DNA from: Neopestalotiopsis rosae
Lineage: Eukaryota; Ascomycota; Sordariomycetes; Amphisphaeriales; Sporocadaceae
Reading direction: 5' to 3'
Assembly: GCA_023078685.1 (NCBI GenBank)
Contig: JALGAS010000002.1
Span: 558,001-622,000, forward strand
DNA: 64,000 bases
Of this stretch, positions 12,901-25,123 are shown piece by piece; position 1 is the first letter of the stretch; the number at the start of each line of letters is the position of its first letter. The position numbers and the translations under genes are program-made. The notes under the pieces were generated by a model. The model saw only the letters and a program-made list of their open reading frames with translations, was not told the DNA's origin and did not search any database.

Positions 12901-15900
12901 CTTCGGGTTACTCGCACCCGGTAGCCTGGACGCCAGTCATAATGTTCCAATGTCAGGGTACAAGTGTAATTAGGAGGATTGACATTATGAGTAGTCTCTA
13001 CCACGATTATTGTTGTTGTTGTTGTTTAATCCATCATTTGGCTACACGGAATTCGTTCCTGCACGACGACGGATTCGTTCCTACGAAAATGGAAGTTGGT
13101 GGCACATCAAGGTGCATATGGGCTACCAAAGCGTGGGCTGGCCTGGACTGGCCTGGGCTGGTTTGGCCGGGCTGGCGGCTAGGTGCTTTTGGAGGCTGAT
13201 GTCGACATATGACCCAGCCTCTCGGAGTCTCTGATTATGACATGATAATGACTGACATACATACACATGTGCCCTGTCACCTTTGGGCTTGCTGTGCCGC
13301 AGGCTGACGCCGACAAGGCCAGGAAGCTGTAACGAGCCCTGGGTTTTCTTCCCTTCTTGTCCACTTATCTTCTGCTTGTCATGAAATGTCCCGTACTTGA
13401 AATTAAGCATGCTTGATTCCCAGAGACACGTGGAGTAGAATGGTACACGTGTAAGTGTATGCACTGTAGCATGATAGTACGTAGTAGCATACGCCTCCTC
13501 CCACCCATGGTGTTGATGTTGCACCAAGCACGGATCAGCAACTGTCAGCCTTGAGGCAGATCCCCTTCTTTTTACCCTTTTGCAAAATTTGATGCCTTCC
13601 ATGATACACTCAGCCACTAAACGTATTCCAATGAATTCTCCGTAGACACAAACAAGAATAAAACGTTGCAGCCGCTGGAGCCCCCTCCAGGTTGCTGACT
13701 CTCGCAGAGCCTTGTCTGGATCCTGCGGTTGCGGATACATGCCACATTATTGGAGTAGGAGGTGGGATTGATTGGCTTATACCGGAGATCCATTATAATC
13801 CGCAAAACCACCACCTCCGCAACCATCGTACGATGTCCATGTCGTTTTGAAACATTTTCATACCCTTTTTTCTTCTGGTCTTCTTCTCAACCAGCTTCTC
13901 TATCGGGCCTTCGGCATCTCCCTGCATGCATGAATGGAAGATTGCCAACAATCATTTTTTTTTTCTTTCTTGGTCTCTCCATATCGTAATTCCCACATTT
14001 TGCGCCACGTCGATCACTGTTGTTCTCCTCCTCCTCCATTCCCTCCACTGAAAACCTGCATGCAATATGCATGCACCCTTATAAGCCGTAATCATCCAGC
14101 CCGGCCTTCTAGAAAGGGAGAAAAAGCCACCGCGTTTGACCGAAGAGAGATTACTTCAAATTGTGGATGAATTCCGTCCGTCCTTCGGGATTGACTGACA
14201 GATGGGGAATATGAAAATACCAGTCTTTTGGTCTCTCTATCTAGGATCACCTTGTCAGACCCCATTTAGGGGCGGAAGGCAAAGAAAAGAAGTCTTCTAG
14301 GTTAGAAGATGTGCTTATTTTCCAACTACACTACACGTGTATGTACTATGATCGGTCCTGTCGTGTCCGCTTTGGCAGGTAGGGACGTTCCTTGTTCCTG
14401 CGTTGAATGTACCTGAACATCTTTTGACCCGACGTCAGGTTTTAGAACCCACGGAAGCTAACTCGCCTGGTGAGTTGGGTCCAATGTTTCAGCAAATTTC
14501 CATGACTCTTGTGTATGTTCCTTGTGGCCCCAATTTTTCTCTTGATGCGACGATGATGGCAGCCGGGATGAGTGTGCTTGTCGTCGTATTTTTCTTTCTT
14601 ATGCTTTCTCATGGGCGGATGACTACTTCCTTACCGACACTCTGGGTCCGGGACGGCTGATTGGTTGCGTGGTAGACGCCGTGCCCGCATGACGATCGTG
14701 ACATGGAACAAAGAAAAAAAAAAAAAAGGAAAAAAAAAAAGGCGAAACGTGAAGCCTGGCACTGATCACCGTAACATTGATGAGGTACATACATCTGATA
14801 TATGACTGTGTTGTTCCGTATGCATGGAATTCGCTTGACCAGGGTCATGTCAAGAATTAACTTTTCACCTTTGTTCGCTAATGGCTTTAAAACTACCAAA
14901 GTAGGTACAATAGGCAATCATATCGTATGCGATTATGTACTACCTTCACCACGAGCCAAGAGTGTACATAACAGTCAAAATTGAAGGCCGTGCTCTTGGT
15001 GTAATCGTATCCCCGGTAGTATGTGGTATCTCGGTGACACGGTCTCGTCTCTTGCTCGCGTGGCATTTTTTGACGGTGAGATCGACTAGGACGGGTTTCA
15101 ACGTCAGATCAATTTCATCCCGACACGATGGGCGCCGCTGACCACGTGCCATGGAACTCGCTAAAAACCGTCCTTTTCTTGTTTCCTACCCGTAGCTCAC
15201 ACGCACAGTTTAATAACAAGTTCGGAGGTAATACGGCTGCGCATTGGGAATCCCAAGGGTCCTTTGGGAAGGGGACCTGGACCCAAGCTATCCTGACAAG
15301 GCTGTTCGTATATCATACTACTACTATGTATCAGTGTATGTACACACACACAAGACTGTGGATGAGAGGGAAAAGTTTTGGTCGTCAAGGAAAGATCGTC
15401 AAGCAAGACTTGAAGCTGTTTCGAATCTAGCATAGTTCCGCATTGTGGCGTTTACAAGTTCGTGCTCTCGTCGCGTGGCAAATCTAGACTATACAGAGTC
15501 CGTCCAACAATGGCGTTGCGATGTTCAATTTCCTTGATTACAATCACGATTACTATTTCCCCCCTCCTGCTAACCTCGGACCCCTCACTTTTTTCTTGCT
15601 TGTCCCTGTGTCGTTTCACCGCCATTACCTATCGTCAATAGCACCTCTTTCTTCTCCTCTTTGGGGCCTGTGGGGAGTGTGTCTAGCGCGACGAACCGCT
15701 GCCCACTGATAATCACGCAGCTAGGCTCTTTTCCTACTGTGTGACTGACTCGATCATCCGCCAGGCAGCATGGTTATGTTGTGTAAGCTGCGCGCGCGCG
15801 TGAGTGATGAGTGTATGTGTGTATGTGTGCCTTTGGCCTGTGTCTGTCTGGAATGTTTGTTTGTGCCCTCCCCCCATGTCTGGTCATGTTACCCTCCGCC

Positions 15901-18800
15901 ATTGGGTAATTTGCACCACGACCAGCCTCTGGGGACAAACAGAACAGCCGAGCAGCTGGGCTAGGGGGCCCTCGATAACGGTCTCGAGCGACTGTGACAA
16001 GTTTTCCACGTGGCTTATGGAGCCCTTCGGGAACGCCATTGGTTTCATTCCCATATGACTAGAATTCCCGAAGGGGGAAAATGCCATGTTCCACGACCAG
16101 CTGCGAAAGAAAGAAAAAAAAAACCACCCTCAAAGAGAGAGAGAGAGCGCGCAAAGAGAGCAGAAAGACTAAGACAAGCCGGCTCAATGCGCCGGCAGCG
16201 ACCGTCTCTGGGTTCAAGCCAACCCTAATTGCTTGCTGGCGCCTGCTGGCAACGCTTGTGCTTTCGATCTCTCAGGTCTCTAGATGCCCTTTTCTCCCTC
16301 TCTTTGCTATAAAAGGTTACAACCTATTTCGGATCGGAAGACCACCGCTCTTGGCACACTTTTCTCGGATGTTCGTCCTCGTTTGTGATTGACGCTACCC
16401 GAGATCCGCTAGGTTCGTGTGACTGAAAAGACCCTTGATCTCCTGTGTTGTGTACGGAATCCAGGTTCTGGAACGAGGGTGATGGAGCAAAAGACTGCGG
16501 AATGCTCGTCTCGTCGCGCCTATTCATCGCGGCTTGGGAAGTGCCCTCACGGCTACCTGGATATTACTTGGTTTGTTTCTTGTAAGCGTCTGGCGTTCAA
16601 TAGAACCAATAGTCTTTGCAGACTGCTACAATCACTATAATTACACATTTGGTCCATGTCTCTATTCGGTAGGACCCTGAGGCGTCAAAGGACCCTGCCG
16701 CATCCGATCTGTGCGACTTACTCAGCTATGTGATTGTCTTTTCGTGCGAGATGAGCATTTCCCGGAAGCTATGCCCTTTGCAGAGTGCCCGTGGTTCAAT
16801 GATCAGCCTTGGACTTGTCTGTAATGTCTCCAAGTCCCTTGCCAAAGTAGTGAGTATAATTCCTCCGATATTAACAGTCGACAAGGCTCCGTATGAACCC
16901 TGCAATGCCTCTCATTAGTACACTGCATGCGCCAGCATGGACTATGTAAAGCCACAGAGTCTTTAGTGGCGCTCGCCACTCCTTTACGATTTGACACATT
17001 TGGTCGAGCAACCATGGCCTGTCACTGTTACTGTAATAGGAAAGATTATACGTAGAGCAATGCAGCTTGCAAGGCCAGTGAGATCATAATGTTTACGACT
17101 GAATCTCTATACTTTGGCAAACGTGGGGGTAAATTTCATGGTCAGGAAAGGGGCGCTGAGCTGCTCTCCGCTCCGTCTTCCCCGTCCTTGCCGTCCTTTC
17201 CGGGTGGGCTGTATGGCCGTTTCCGGCCGTTGTCATAACACATAGAAACGGAATAGGGTTCAGCGAACACTGAAGTCGTCAGCTTCCCACGACCACGGTG
17301 TTGGAAATGGAGGGTTCAAAATGTCATTTTGGTGTTGACATCTTTCCCCCATCCTGTGACGTCAAACGCCTAGACGCGCGACTCTTCTGTCTTTACAAAG
17401 TGAATAGTTGAAGGTTTGCCCTCGGTGGGCTGCCATCCCGGTGTCCCTTGCGGAGTATCCAGATAAGGCTGGCCAGATGAAGGTCTCGACACGCCTCCCG
17501 TCTAACGGCGTATGTTAAATCAGTCATGACCGGCAGAGCTACTGCCATCTTGTCCCTTGCTGAAGAAGTTTAGATGTCGAAGACCCCGGGCCGCACTTGC
17601 CGGCCTTCCTGGCGGCATGCATTGGACTTTGGTAGGATGCATACCGAGCTGCCTCCGGTGGAAGTTCGACATTGATCGAGTATTGGAAGAGTGTCCAACT
17701 TGTTTTTGATGCCGTACTTTGTCCGTCTGCACTTGGATTCCCACAGCTCAGTACTGTCGACGGGGCCTCTTCGCAAATATCACGACGGAGAACGCCAGCT
17801 TCATGGGCCCTCTGGTGCAAGATCAAAGAGGACTGAAAGGTGCTTGTCGACGCTTGACCGACCTGTCGTACTCGTCGAAATATTGAATGCTTGCCGTCTT
17901 CATTGACACTTCATCTTCGTAATACAGGACGGTGCTGCCGGCAACAACGTTTAACGGTTTCAACGGTCCCTATGCAGCTGCAAGGTCTCGGCAGAAGTCC
18001 GACGTCTTTCTTTAAAACTCTAAAGATGATAAAAAGCCAAAGTCTTGCCTCGGTTGATTAATGGCGTTGATTGTCGCTTACATCCCCCTTGAGGAAAAAA
18101 AAGAAAAAGCCCCGACACCTTCCTCGACTCATTAAGTCTGCTCGGAGTCACACCTTCTGACTTGATAGTCGGGATATGACATGATGGTCGGGGAATGACA
18201 AGAGCCTGGCAGGGCCGCATGAGGCTGGCCGGCCTTTTGTGACAGTCTGCCGATGTTAGCTTCCACACTCCTCGGCTTCAGCCCAGCGAGGAAAGGCGGG
18301 CGATCTGCCCTTTCTCTCGCTTCGTCGTGCACAACCATTGGCCCTGCCTATAGCGATTTTCGCCCGGGGCCGGAGTGAGCCAGCCCTCCAAGCTGCACGA
18401 CAATGAGTCAAGAAAGGCGCGTCTGCTTATGGGCACTTCTTTATAGCCACCAACGAGGAAAAGAACATCCAGTCTCAGGTGCAAGCCAAGCCACTTCTTA
18501 TGCCGGCAGTGTAGAACGGCAGTGCAAAAAAGAAATATGTATATGTCTTTTTTTCCCCTTTGCTAGAGTTTCGGGCATGCGGCAGGCGCCGAGGAGCTGT
18601 GAAGACTCAAACGTCCCGAGTAATAACAGCGATACAGCTCGAGTCAAAAAGAAAGCCATCGTTGATGCCGCTTGTTTGGAAGACATAGCAAGTGTCGTCA
18701 CGTTGTCATTCTTCCGGACTGGGCGAGGACATGTGATATCGATGAGTGATTGCATTGCCTCTGAGCAGAATTGCCAGTCATCGGATCTCACTGTAAGCCT
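12901..18800. other. Long intergenic region, middle part
   Basis: No supportable gene. It contains pyrimidine-rich and A-rich homopolymers (for example 14717-14740), a GT-rich run near 15813-15830, and one isolated TATAAAAGG at 16308. Open frames such as 13123-13740 (minus) have a random-looking composition and no splice partners. An untranslated transcript cannot be excluded. Confidence 0.45.
16308..16316 (+). promoter_or_regulatory. Isolated TATA-box-like element
   Basis: TATAAAAGG is a perfect TATA match, preceded by a CT-rich stretch (about 16280-16305) of the kind often seen at fungal promoters. No coding exon follows within several kilobases on the plus strand. It may be chance, or the promoter of a non-coding transcript. 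Confidence 0.25.
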
Positions 18801-21349
18801 TACGTCACCTACTGTCATTATATGGTTTGATTAGATTTTAGTGCATGGAGATGGACATCCAGCGCGGATGGTTATACTCCTAGCAAAATGAAAGATACTG
18901 AATACAATGCTGGACATGGGTTGGGTAATACAGCAATGCCTTGGCAGAGAGTTTGTCTTGCTCTAGTGTATAGGAAAATATTGAAGCCTCGAATATAGCA
19001 TTTAGATTCACCCGTATACTAGGTTGCCTCACATCAACCAGTAAGAGAAATGAATACTTCCCCGGATCTAAAAATAATACTGACAGTTGTACCCAATCCA
19101 GCATCCTGAATCTGGGCACAGCCTTCAAGATGATGAGACTCGGCCCTTTCCCGGAGCATGTATCAAGTGACAGATGCTTAATTATGGTCCGCGAATAGAA
19201 CAGAACCTAATTTCTCTGATTCGATACGTGGAGTGAAATCTATATATAGGTATACGTCTTGTATAAATCCCGCGTCCGTCCAAGGTGTTTCAATATCTTC
19301 TTTTGCCTGTGAATGGATATGAATGTGTGGATACAGAGAGATGTGACTACGCCTCAACAAATGAAAGTACTAACTTGACCTTTGATTGAGTATGTTGCTC
19401 ATCTTCGTGTGCTTCCATATAATATCAAGAGAGTATAATAGTTTTTATACTTCGAATCATTTCTTTTCGTGCCTTGTTGGTACCTTCTATATGATGATTT
19501 TGAAGTCCGTGTGGTCTTCCGAGACGTTTTGATCGAATGTTGCTGTCAGATGTGGCGTATGTGCGTCGACGACGACGCTGACTTGAAGATGCGATTATCT
19601 CGAAACAACTCACATTTTCGAGGTCCTAGTATTCAATCAACCGATAAGTATTTGTTTCTATGGTGCAAAAGCTAGGAGAAGTCTTTGCTGGCTCCCGGAA
19701 TAGAGCCCGCAGATAGCATTGGACCTTCTCGAGCCTGAAAAACAACTCGATATTTGAATGGGCTCTTGTAGCAGCGCGAGGAACCGGAAGGGAGGAGGCC
19801 GCCTTTGGATGGCAATCTGAAAGATACATTTGAGCTCTCGTGAATTTATGTTGCTGTCGGCGAACAAGGAGATCGCCAAATTCGACAATATCTCTTCATA
19901 TTTGCATACTCTGGCCAGCAAGGATCGAGAGTCGTCTACCGCCATGCAATAATCCTCGGCGAAAAAATTGAAATATCAAGCAGGCCATATAGCTCCTGTA
20001 GGAAATAAGGAAAGGCTAGCTAGTGTCGTATCACTTTGTTATTTGACGATATCTGCCAGTCAACATTGAGCTAATACCGAGGAAGCTGCCAACGGCTACA
20101 CTCACTCAGAGTTCAGGAGACTCTACATCAGCGCCCAGATATTTCCGCCATACGAGCTTGAAAATAACTCTGATGTTCGATGTAGCCAAGCATTAGGGAT
20201 ATGGTATAAATACACCAAGATAATATATATCACAAGCATTCTCATCAATGACGACCTCTATATTTACACTGGAATTGCGGCAGTCTTTTTCTAGAGACTT
20301 TCCAATCAATTGAGGTAGCAGTGATAATTCCATCTATTCACGGCTTCTGTCAACGCCGAAATGGTGATCGTCGTAACGCGTAGACCAGATCATCGAGGGC
20401 GCAGATTGAGCGGCCCTTATGGCAATGCGGATTGTTGATATACAGAAGGAGTGCACTCAAATGACATGGAATCTTCTTACATGTGTTTCGAGACGCAAAG
20501 CAATCACACTTGTTTGATACTACACGAGAATCTCACTAGATCGAGAACACTGCTTCCAAGTATCCTGATAGATGTATCTGAGGCATCATGGCCGGTGATG
20601 CCTCAGCATCAGCACTGTCTTAATTTACATAGTCATTGCACAGAATATTGGCTCCACGAGACAGGACTTTCAATCGTGCTCTTTTACCCTTGAGTAATTT
20701 GTTCGAATCTTAGGTCAGCCCTCTGTCTCTTGAGTCTTTATCTCTTCCTCCTCTCCAGTCATCTTATATTCGGACGTAACAGGTCCAAGTCCATTGAGTA
20801 TCGAAACCTATTCAGCATCTAGTGATGACCGCCATTTTTAAGCCTAGCAGTGCATGTATCTTGTGTTACGATGGCATATTCAATTGACAACCAAATGAAT
20901 AAGAATAGTTCAATCAAGAATAAAACTCAATTGATTTTAGAAACTCCACATAGGAGGCGGCTTATTGCAAGAACTAATAGTAGTATTTGGGCCATATGCA
21001 ATCACTGACAGCCGTTTCAAACTTCTTAGAAAAATGTAAGTAATACAAAACTAACAAGTAGTTTCCTGAAGTCACGTATTCAAAAACATACACAAGAAGC
21101 GAAAATAGTGAAAGACTTCAATGTTCGTTGGCAGACTCTCACTTTGGTAGTATTGATACGTCCTATGTTGCTCGGGCAAACTGCGGCAAAACCCGCTTGT
21201 GGAAAACCTGCACCAATTTAGAGTACAATTTCCTCCCTTCAACAACATGCACCAGCTTCAACGGGAGGTTCCACTGCAGAGAAAGTTCTTGATAATTGTA
21301 CGAGCCAAGATCCTGATTTGCAAATTAATTACCAGTCCATTTATCGGTC
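18801..21349. other. Intergenic region, AT-richer right part
   Basis: By eye this stretch is richer in A and T than its neighbours. No intact gene is seen. On the minus strand 19945-19658 gives a 95-codon frame starting MAVDDSRSLLARVCKYEE that has a protein-like first half, while the adjacent frame is open through 19829-19626. This could be a decayed or frameshifted coding remnant, but I recognise no family. The last few hundred bases should hold the promoter of the eIF1A-like gene at 21350. Confidence 0.4.
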
Positions 21350-21819
21350 ATGGGTCGTCCAAAGCGCAACGCCCACGCGGCAGCAGTCGAGTCTACCACG
21401 CCGCCGGATGAGCTCGCGGCCAACCAATTTCTGGCATGCGTGATCAAGGCTGAAGGCAACAGTGTCTACAGCTGCTCCCTGCCCGACAAGCGCACAGTCA
21501 TGGTCCAACTTGCAGACCGCTTCCGCAACACCATCTGGGTCAAGCGCGGAGGTTACGTGCTTGTCGATCTCACGCCATCCCAGGAAATGAAGGGCAAAGC
21601 CGAAGGCGAGATTGTCAACGTTGTCCGAGATGAGAAGTCATGGAGAAAGCAGTCATATTGGTCAGTCAGCACTCTCTACTTTTCTCCCCTTTTGATCCAT
21701 GCCACAGGCTGACCAGTCGCAGGCCAAAGGAGTTTGCTCCGGTTGTCTATTCAGATGAGGAGGAGTCTGACTCTAACGTCGGCAAAATGCCGCCATCGGA
21801 CTCCGAAGATGAAGATTGA
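21350..21819 (+). CDS. eIF1A-like S1-domain RNA-binding protein (EIF1AD type)
   Basis: Two exons, 21350-21660 and 21723-21819, with a 62-nt intron (GTCAGT donor, CAG acceptor, phase 2); the product is 135 aa. The N-terminus is basic (MGRPKRN). An S1/OB-fold of the eIF1A class covers about residues 25-95, with readable strands such as ANQFLACVIKAEGNSVYSCSL and the typical FRNTIWVKRGGYVLVDL. The C-terminus is an acidic Ser/Asp/Glu tail. Its size and the basic start and acidic end fit the EIF1AD family (nuclear, eIF1A-related) better than translation factor eIF1A itself. The gene is convergent with ALG3; the two stop codons are 20 bp apart, so the 3' UTRs must overlap. Confidence 0.88.
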
Positions 21820-21839
21820 AATTAGTCATGATGTCGACT

Positions 21840-23318
21840 TCAATCCGACTTCTTCGATGAAGTTGCTTGCGTCTGAGCCGCAGTGGCTGGGGCAGGGACC
21901 GGTTCCTTACTACCTGCAACCCACGCCGTGGCGACGGTGACAGACAAGACACCAATGACAACAGCCGAGCTGGTTGGAGTGCTAGGATACACGTTCCATG
22001 CCCATTCTTGCAAGGCCCAGAGAGCGTACTGGATGACAGGATGGGCACCGCTCCGCCAGAGCAAGTACGGGGTGGCCCAGGCAATGTAGGCATAGAATTG
22101 GTAGTGGAGGGATCTTGCAAACAGCAGACCGATGACATTGGCCGAGAGCATGGTCGTCATGACATACTGGGGCGTGACAGCAGATGCTACGAGAGCTTCG
22201 TCCCGAGGTCCAAAGGGGGAGGACAGTGTTAGTGTTGGTCCAATAAGGTCCGCAAGTGATCGTCGAGACAAGGCCGGTCGCAGCCATTTCTTGACCATGA
22301 AGGCAGCCAGAACGAGTACGTGGAGGCCAAGTAGAGTCAAGGCAAATTCGCGACTCAAGAAAACTTCCTCTCCAACAAAGCGCCAGTTGACCGTCCATTT
22401 GAAGAAGAACTGCCGTGACAATTCAAATGCCCGTGTCAGGTAGCCGGTCCAGTTGTTCTGGAAAAAGGGATTGCCAATCGCAATCTGTATCTGCAATATG
22501 ATCATTGCCACCTTGAGACTACCAGACACGCCTCTGCCCTGAAAGAGGATGGCGGCAATCGCGGGGAGTACTAGGAGAAGCGTCATCTTGATGCCCAGAC
22601 CCCATGAGAAGAGCACTCCGCCGACGGTCCAAGCCTTGCGCTGAAAGGCTAGAATCGCTAGAAAGAGGAAGAGGACGGCAAAGCAGTCGTTGAAACAGCG
22701 CAAAACAAAGATACTGTGGAGTCTCCTGGAGGCAATAAGAAGTGGAAAGACGTAGGGAGGGACCTAGGGCGCAGTGTTAGCACATTATGTCGTATCCCCT
22801 TGATTCTTTTGCTTAGTTCATGTACCTTGGCCTGCCAATAGCACGTCATCACGACTGCCAATGTGACCATGTATAGAGCCGCAAAGATGTATTGCGCTCG
22901 CAGGATGTTTGTTCCGTTGTCGGTGACTTGGTAGAGCGCAGCATACGTGTACACATGCGCAGCCGGGTATACCAGGGGGCCCGTTCCGCCCTTGATCTTT
23001 GTGTAGTCGCGTTCTCCGGCCATGTACTGAGCGATCTGCTCCATGTATGCCTTCCAGTCGATCTCGGTGTCTATACGTGAGAGGATTTTGGGTCAGCAAT
23101 TGGTCAAGACGGTCCTGGGCGCAACTCGAGCTTGTCGCAGATCAAAGGTGCAGTTCACTTTACTTACAGGGCACCTTCCAGATGATTAGGGCGCAAAGAA
23201 GAGCGTCCACGACCCAGAGACCAAGGGGCACGAGCTGTGACAAGGCATGACGCCTGTTGGCGACATCGCCGACAAATGTCACGGCTTGCGCAACAATGCC
23301 GGGTCGTTGATCGGCCAT
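21840..23318 (-). CDS. ALG3: Dolichyl-P-Man:Man5GlcNAc2-PP-dolichol alpha-1,3-mannosyltransferase
   Basis: Exons 23318-23168, 23070-22826 and 22763-21840 (introns 97 and 62 nt, phases consistent) give 439 aa, close to the usual family length. Diagnostic sequences are [11 protein letters not shown] (residues 52-62), split from the first exon at Tyr51, and [10 protein letters not shown] (78-87), followed by many hydrophobic membrane segments through the third exon. The family adds the first mannose on the ER lumenal side to the dolichol-linked Man5 precursor of N-glycans, using dolichyl-phosphate mannose. The protein ends in KKSD, a KKXX dilysine signal for ER retrieval. It lies tail-to-tail with the eIF1A-like gene and just downstream of the oxidase gene on the same strand. 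Confidence 0.95.
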
Positions 23319-23847
23319 GGTTGAGCTTTTTGGTGATGTCTTTGGTTGCTCGTCGCGCTAGGAGTTGAGACAGGTCGCGATTGAGCCACGGTATTACATT
23401 AGCTATTAGCTGGGCAAAGCTGGGCGTTTTCAGGGTAGGGTGGAGCTCTCCATTAGGCAGGTCAGGTTAGCGGCTCAGTGGGTTGACAGCTCATTCAGGG
23501 ACAGCTTAACAAGCGATAGGTGAGCTCTATAACCCCACAGCTGCTCCAAATACCAGATTACACTATTACTTACGATGATGTTCACATACTCTTTCTTGAT
23601 CCTAATAGATCTGGACATGATTCTTTAGCCTTCATTTGTTCTCTGTAGTTGTTGTTTTCGTTACTTCTCAACTATCTGATGTAAGGAACTGGAAATTGGC
23701 CGACCTCGAATAATTCTTACCCATCCAAGCATTGTCTTTCTTGAAATTGTCCTCTCAACAACATTGGACTCACAAGATTTGCCTGTTCTGTTTTCCAGTC
23801 AAGAATACTCTCTCTTTTGGACGTAGTATAGAGCTTGTACAAAACGA

Positions 23848-23869
23848 TCTATATAAATATATATATATA
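23848..23869 (-). terminator. TA-repeat 3' end element of the oxidase gene
   Basis: An alternating AT run begins directly after the oxidase stop codon. TATATA strings act as efficiency elements for fungal mRNA 3'-end formation, so this is a likely part of the polyadenylation signal. The function is inferred from position and composition only. Confidence 0.5.
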
Positions 23870-25123
23870 TTACAGCTTTGCCGGAGTCTTTATTTCGTCC
23901 ACCAACTCGACAACCCTCTCGGCGCATCCGTACGAGCCCTGGTATCCCCATCCGGCGTGGCCATAGTTGTGCACCACCCAAGTGCCGTCAATCTTCTCCT
24001 TTTCGAGCCTCACTCCGCCCTCACGGTAAGGTCGCAGACCCACGGCGTGTCGAATAATGTCGAGGCCTTGCACGCCCTTGCCATTGGTCAGCTCGGGCAC
24101 CATCTCGACGGCCCGGCGCATGATGCGCATGGCAATGTTGGGGTCGGGCTGGCTATCCCACTGGCCCTTTTGGTAGGTGCCGCCGAGGATGGTACCGCCG
24201 CCGTTGGCCCGCATCATCATGTAAAAGAGCTCGTCGTCGGCGTCGTCAGTGCCCGACTTGGTCACCATGTAGGGGGCCTCGTTGCGGACAATGACGAGCT
24301 GGCCGCGCACCGGCGTCATGTTGCCGTCCATGACGCCGCCGAGCTTGAGCGCCATCAGCCCCGAGGCGTTGACGACGACGTCGGCCTTTTTGCCCGTGTG
24401 GCTCATGCCCGCGGCCTCGGACACGTGCTTGAGGTTGCCGCGCTTGAACACGACGCCATTCTCCCGACACTTGCCCACGAGCCATGGCAGGTACAGCATG
24501 GTGTTGATACAGATTGAGCCAAATTCACACCCAGAGGCTATATCCTCGGGAAGATCCTCTTTTGGAAGCTCACGATAGTCGCTGAATAGGTTCTGGAACC
24601 ACGGATCTTCGAGAAATAGCCCGTCAAAAGCATACGCCCCCTTCTTTAGTTTTTCAAGGTCCTTTTTGCGGCGGTAGACGCGGCTCTCTGCAATTTGTTA
24701 GTCGATACTCCGACCACATGGACAATGAAGCTGCGGGTTCGACTTGCTCATTTCATGGATGCCAGCTTCTGGCACTTCCTTGGCCAGCCTATGCAGTTCT
24801 GGCCAGGTTCGCGTCTCCCATCGACTGTTTGCCTTGAGGGACATACTACAACGTGGGTCAGCTTGACTCTGTCACTGGACAATCATCAAAACACTCACGG
24901 CAGAACATTGGCGCCGGCAAATGGTGATGCATATTCGGCATCATAGTCGCCGGGCATGAATTTCGCAACAACTGTGACATGATTGCTCTTGTTCTTGGAC
25001 AACAGGTAGGCTGAAGTCAAGCCGGAGACGCCAGCGCTATTTTCATTATACTGTCAGCCTCTCGCTTACTGACAAGTTCTTATCCTTCCAGTTGACTCAC
25101 CCTATAACAACGATATTCGGCAT
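23870..25123 (-). CDS. D-amino-acid oxidase, peroxisomal
   Basis: Four exons: 25123-25101, 25036-24899, 24845-24748 and 24687-23870; product 358 aa, the usual size. The FAD dinucleotide motif VVIGAGVSGL (residues 5-14) is split by intron 1. Further family marks are the FAGAN motif, GLRP with the substrate-binding Arg, and a C-terminal HNYGHAGWGYQGSYGCA block. The last three residues, AKL, are a type-1 peroxisomal targeting signal. The enzyme oxidises D-amino acids to 2-oxo acids, ammonia and hydrogen peroxide. The third intron (24747-24688) only keeps frame if a GC donor (GCAAGT) is used, giving HEMKSRVYRRKK, which lines up with the equivalent stretch I remember for the Fusarium enzyme. The short first exon (23 nt) is easy to miss in automatic annotation. 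Confidence 0.92.

Noticed and set aside
13123..13740. 205-codon minus-strand open frame
   Set aside because: Random-looking composition, no motif, and part of it is the reverse of a GGCTGG-type simple repeat.
23732..24517. 261-codon plus-strand open frame
   Set aside because: Antisense shadow of the D-amino-acid oxidase last exon.
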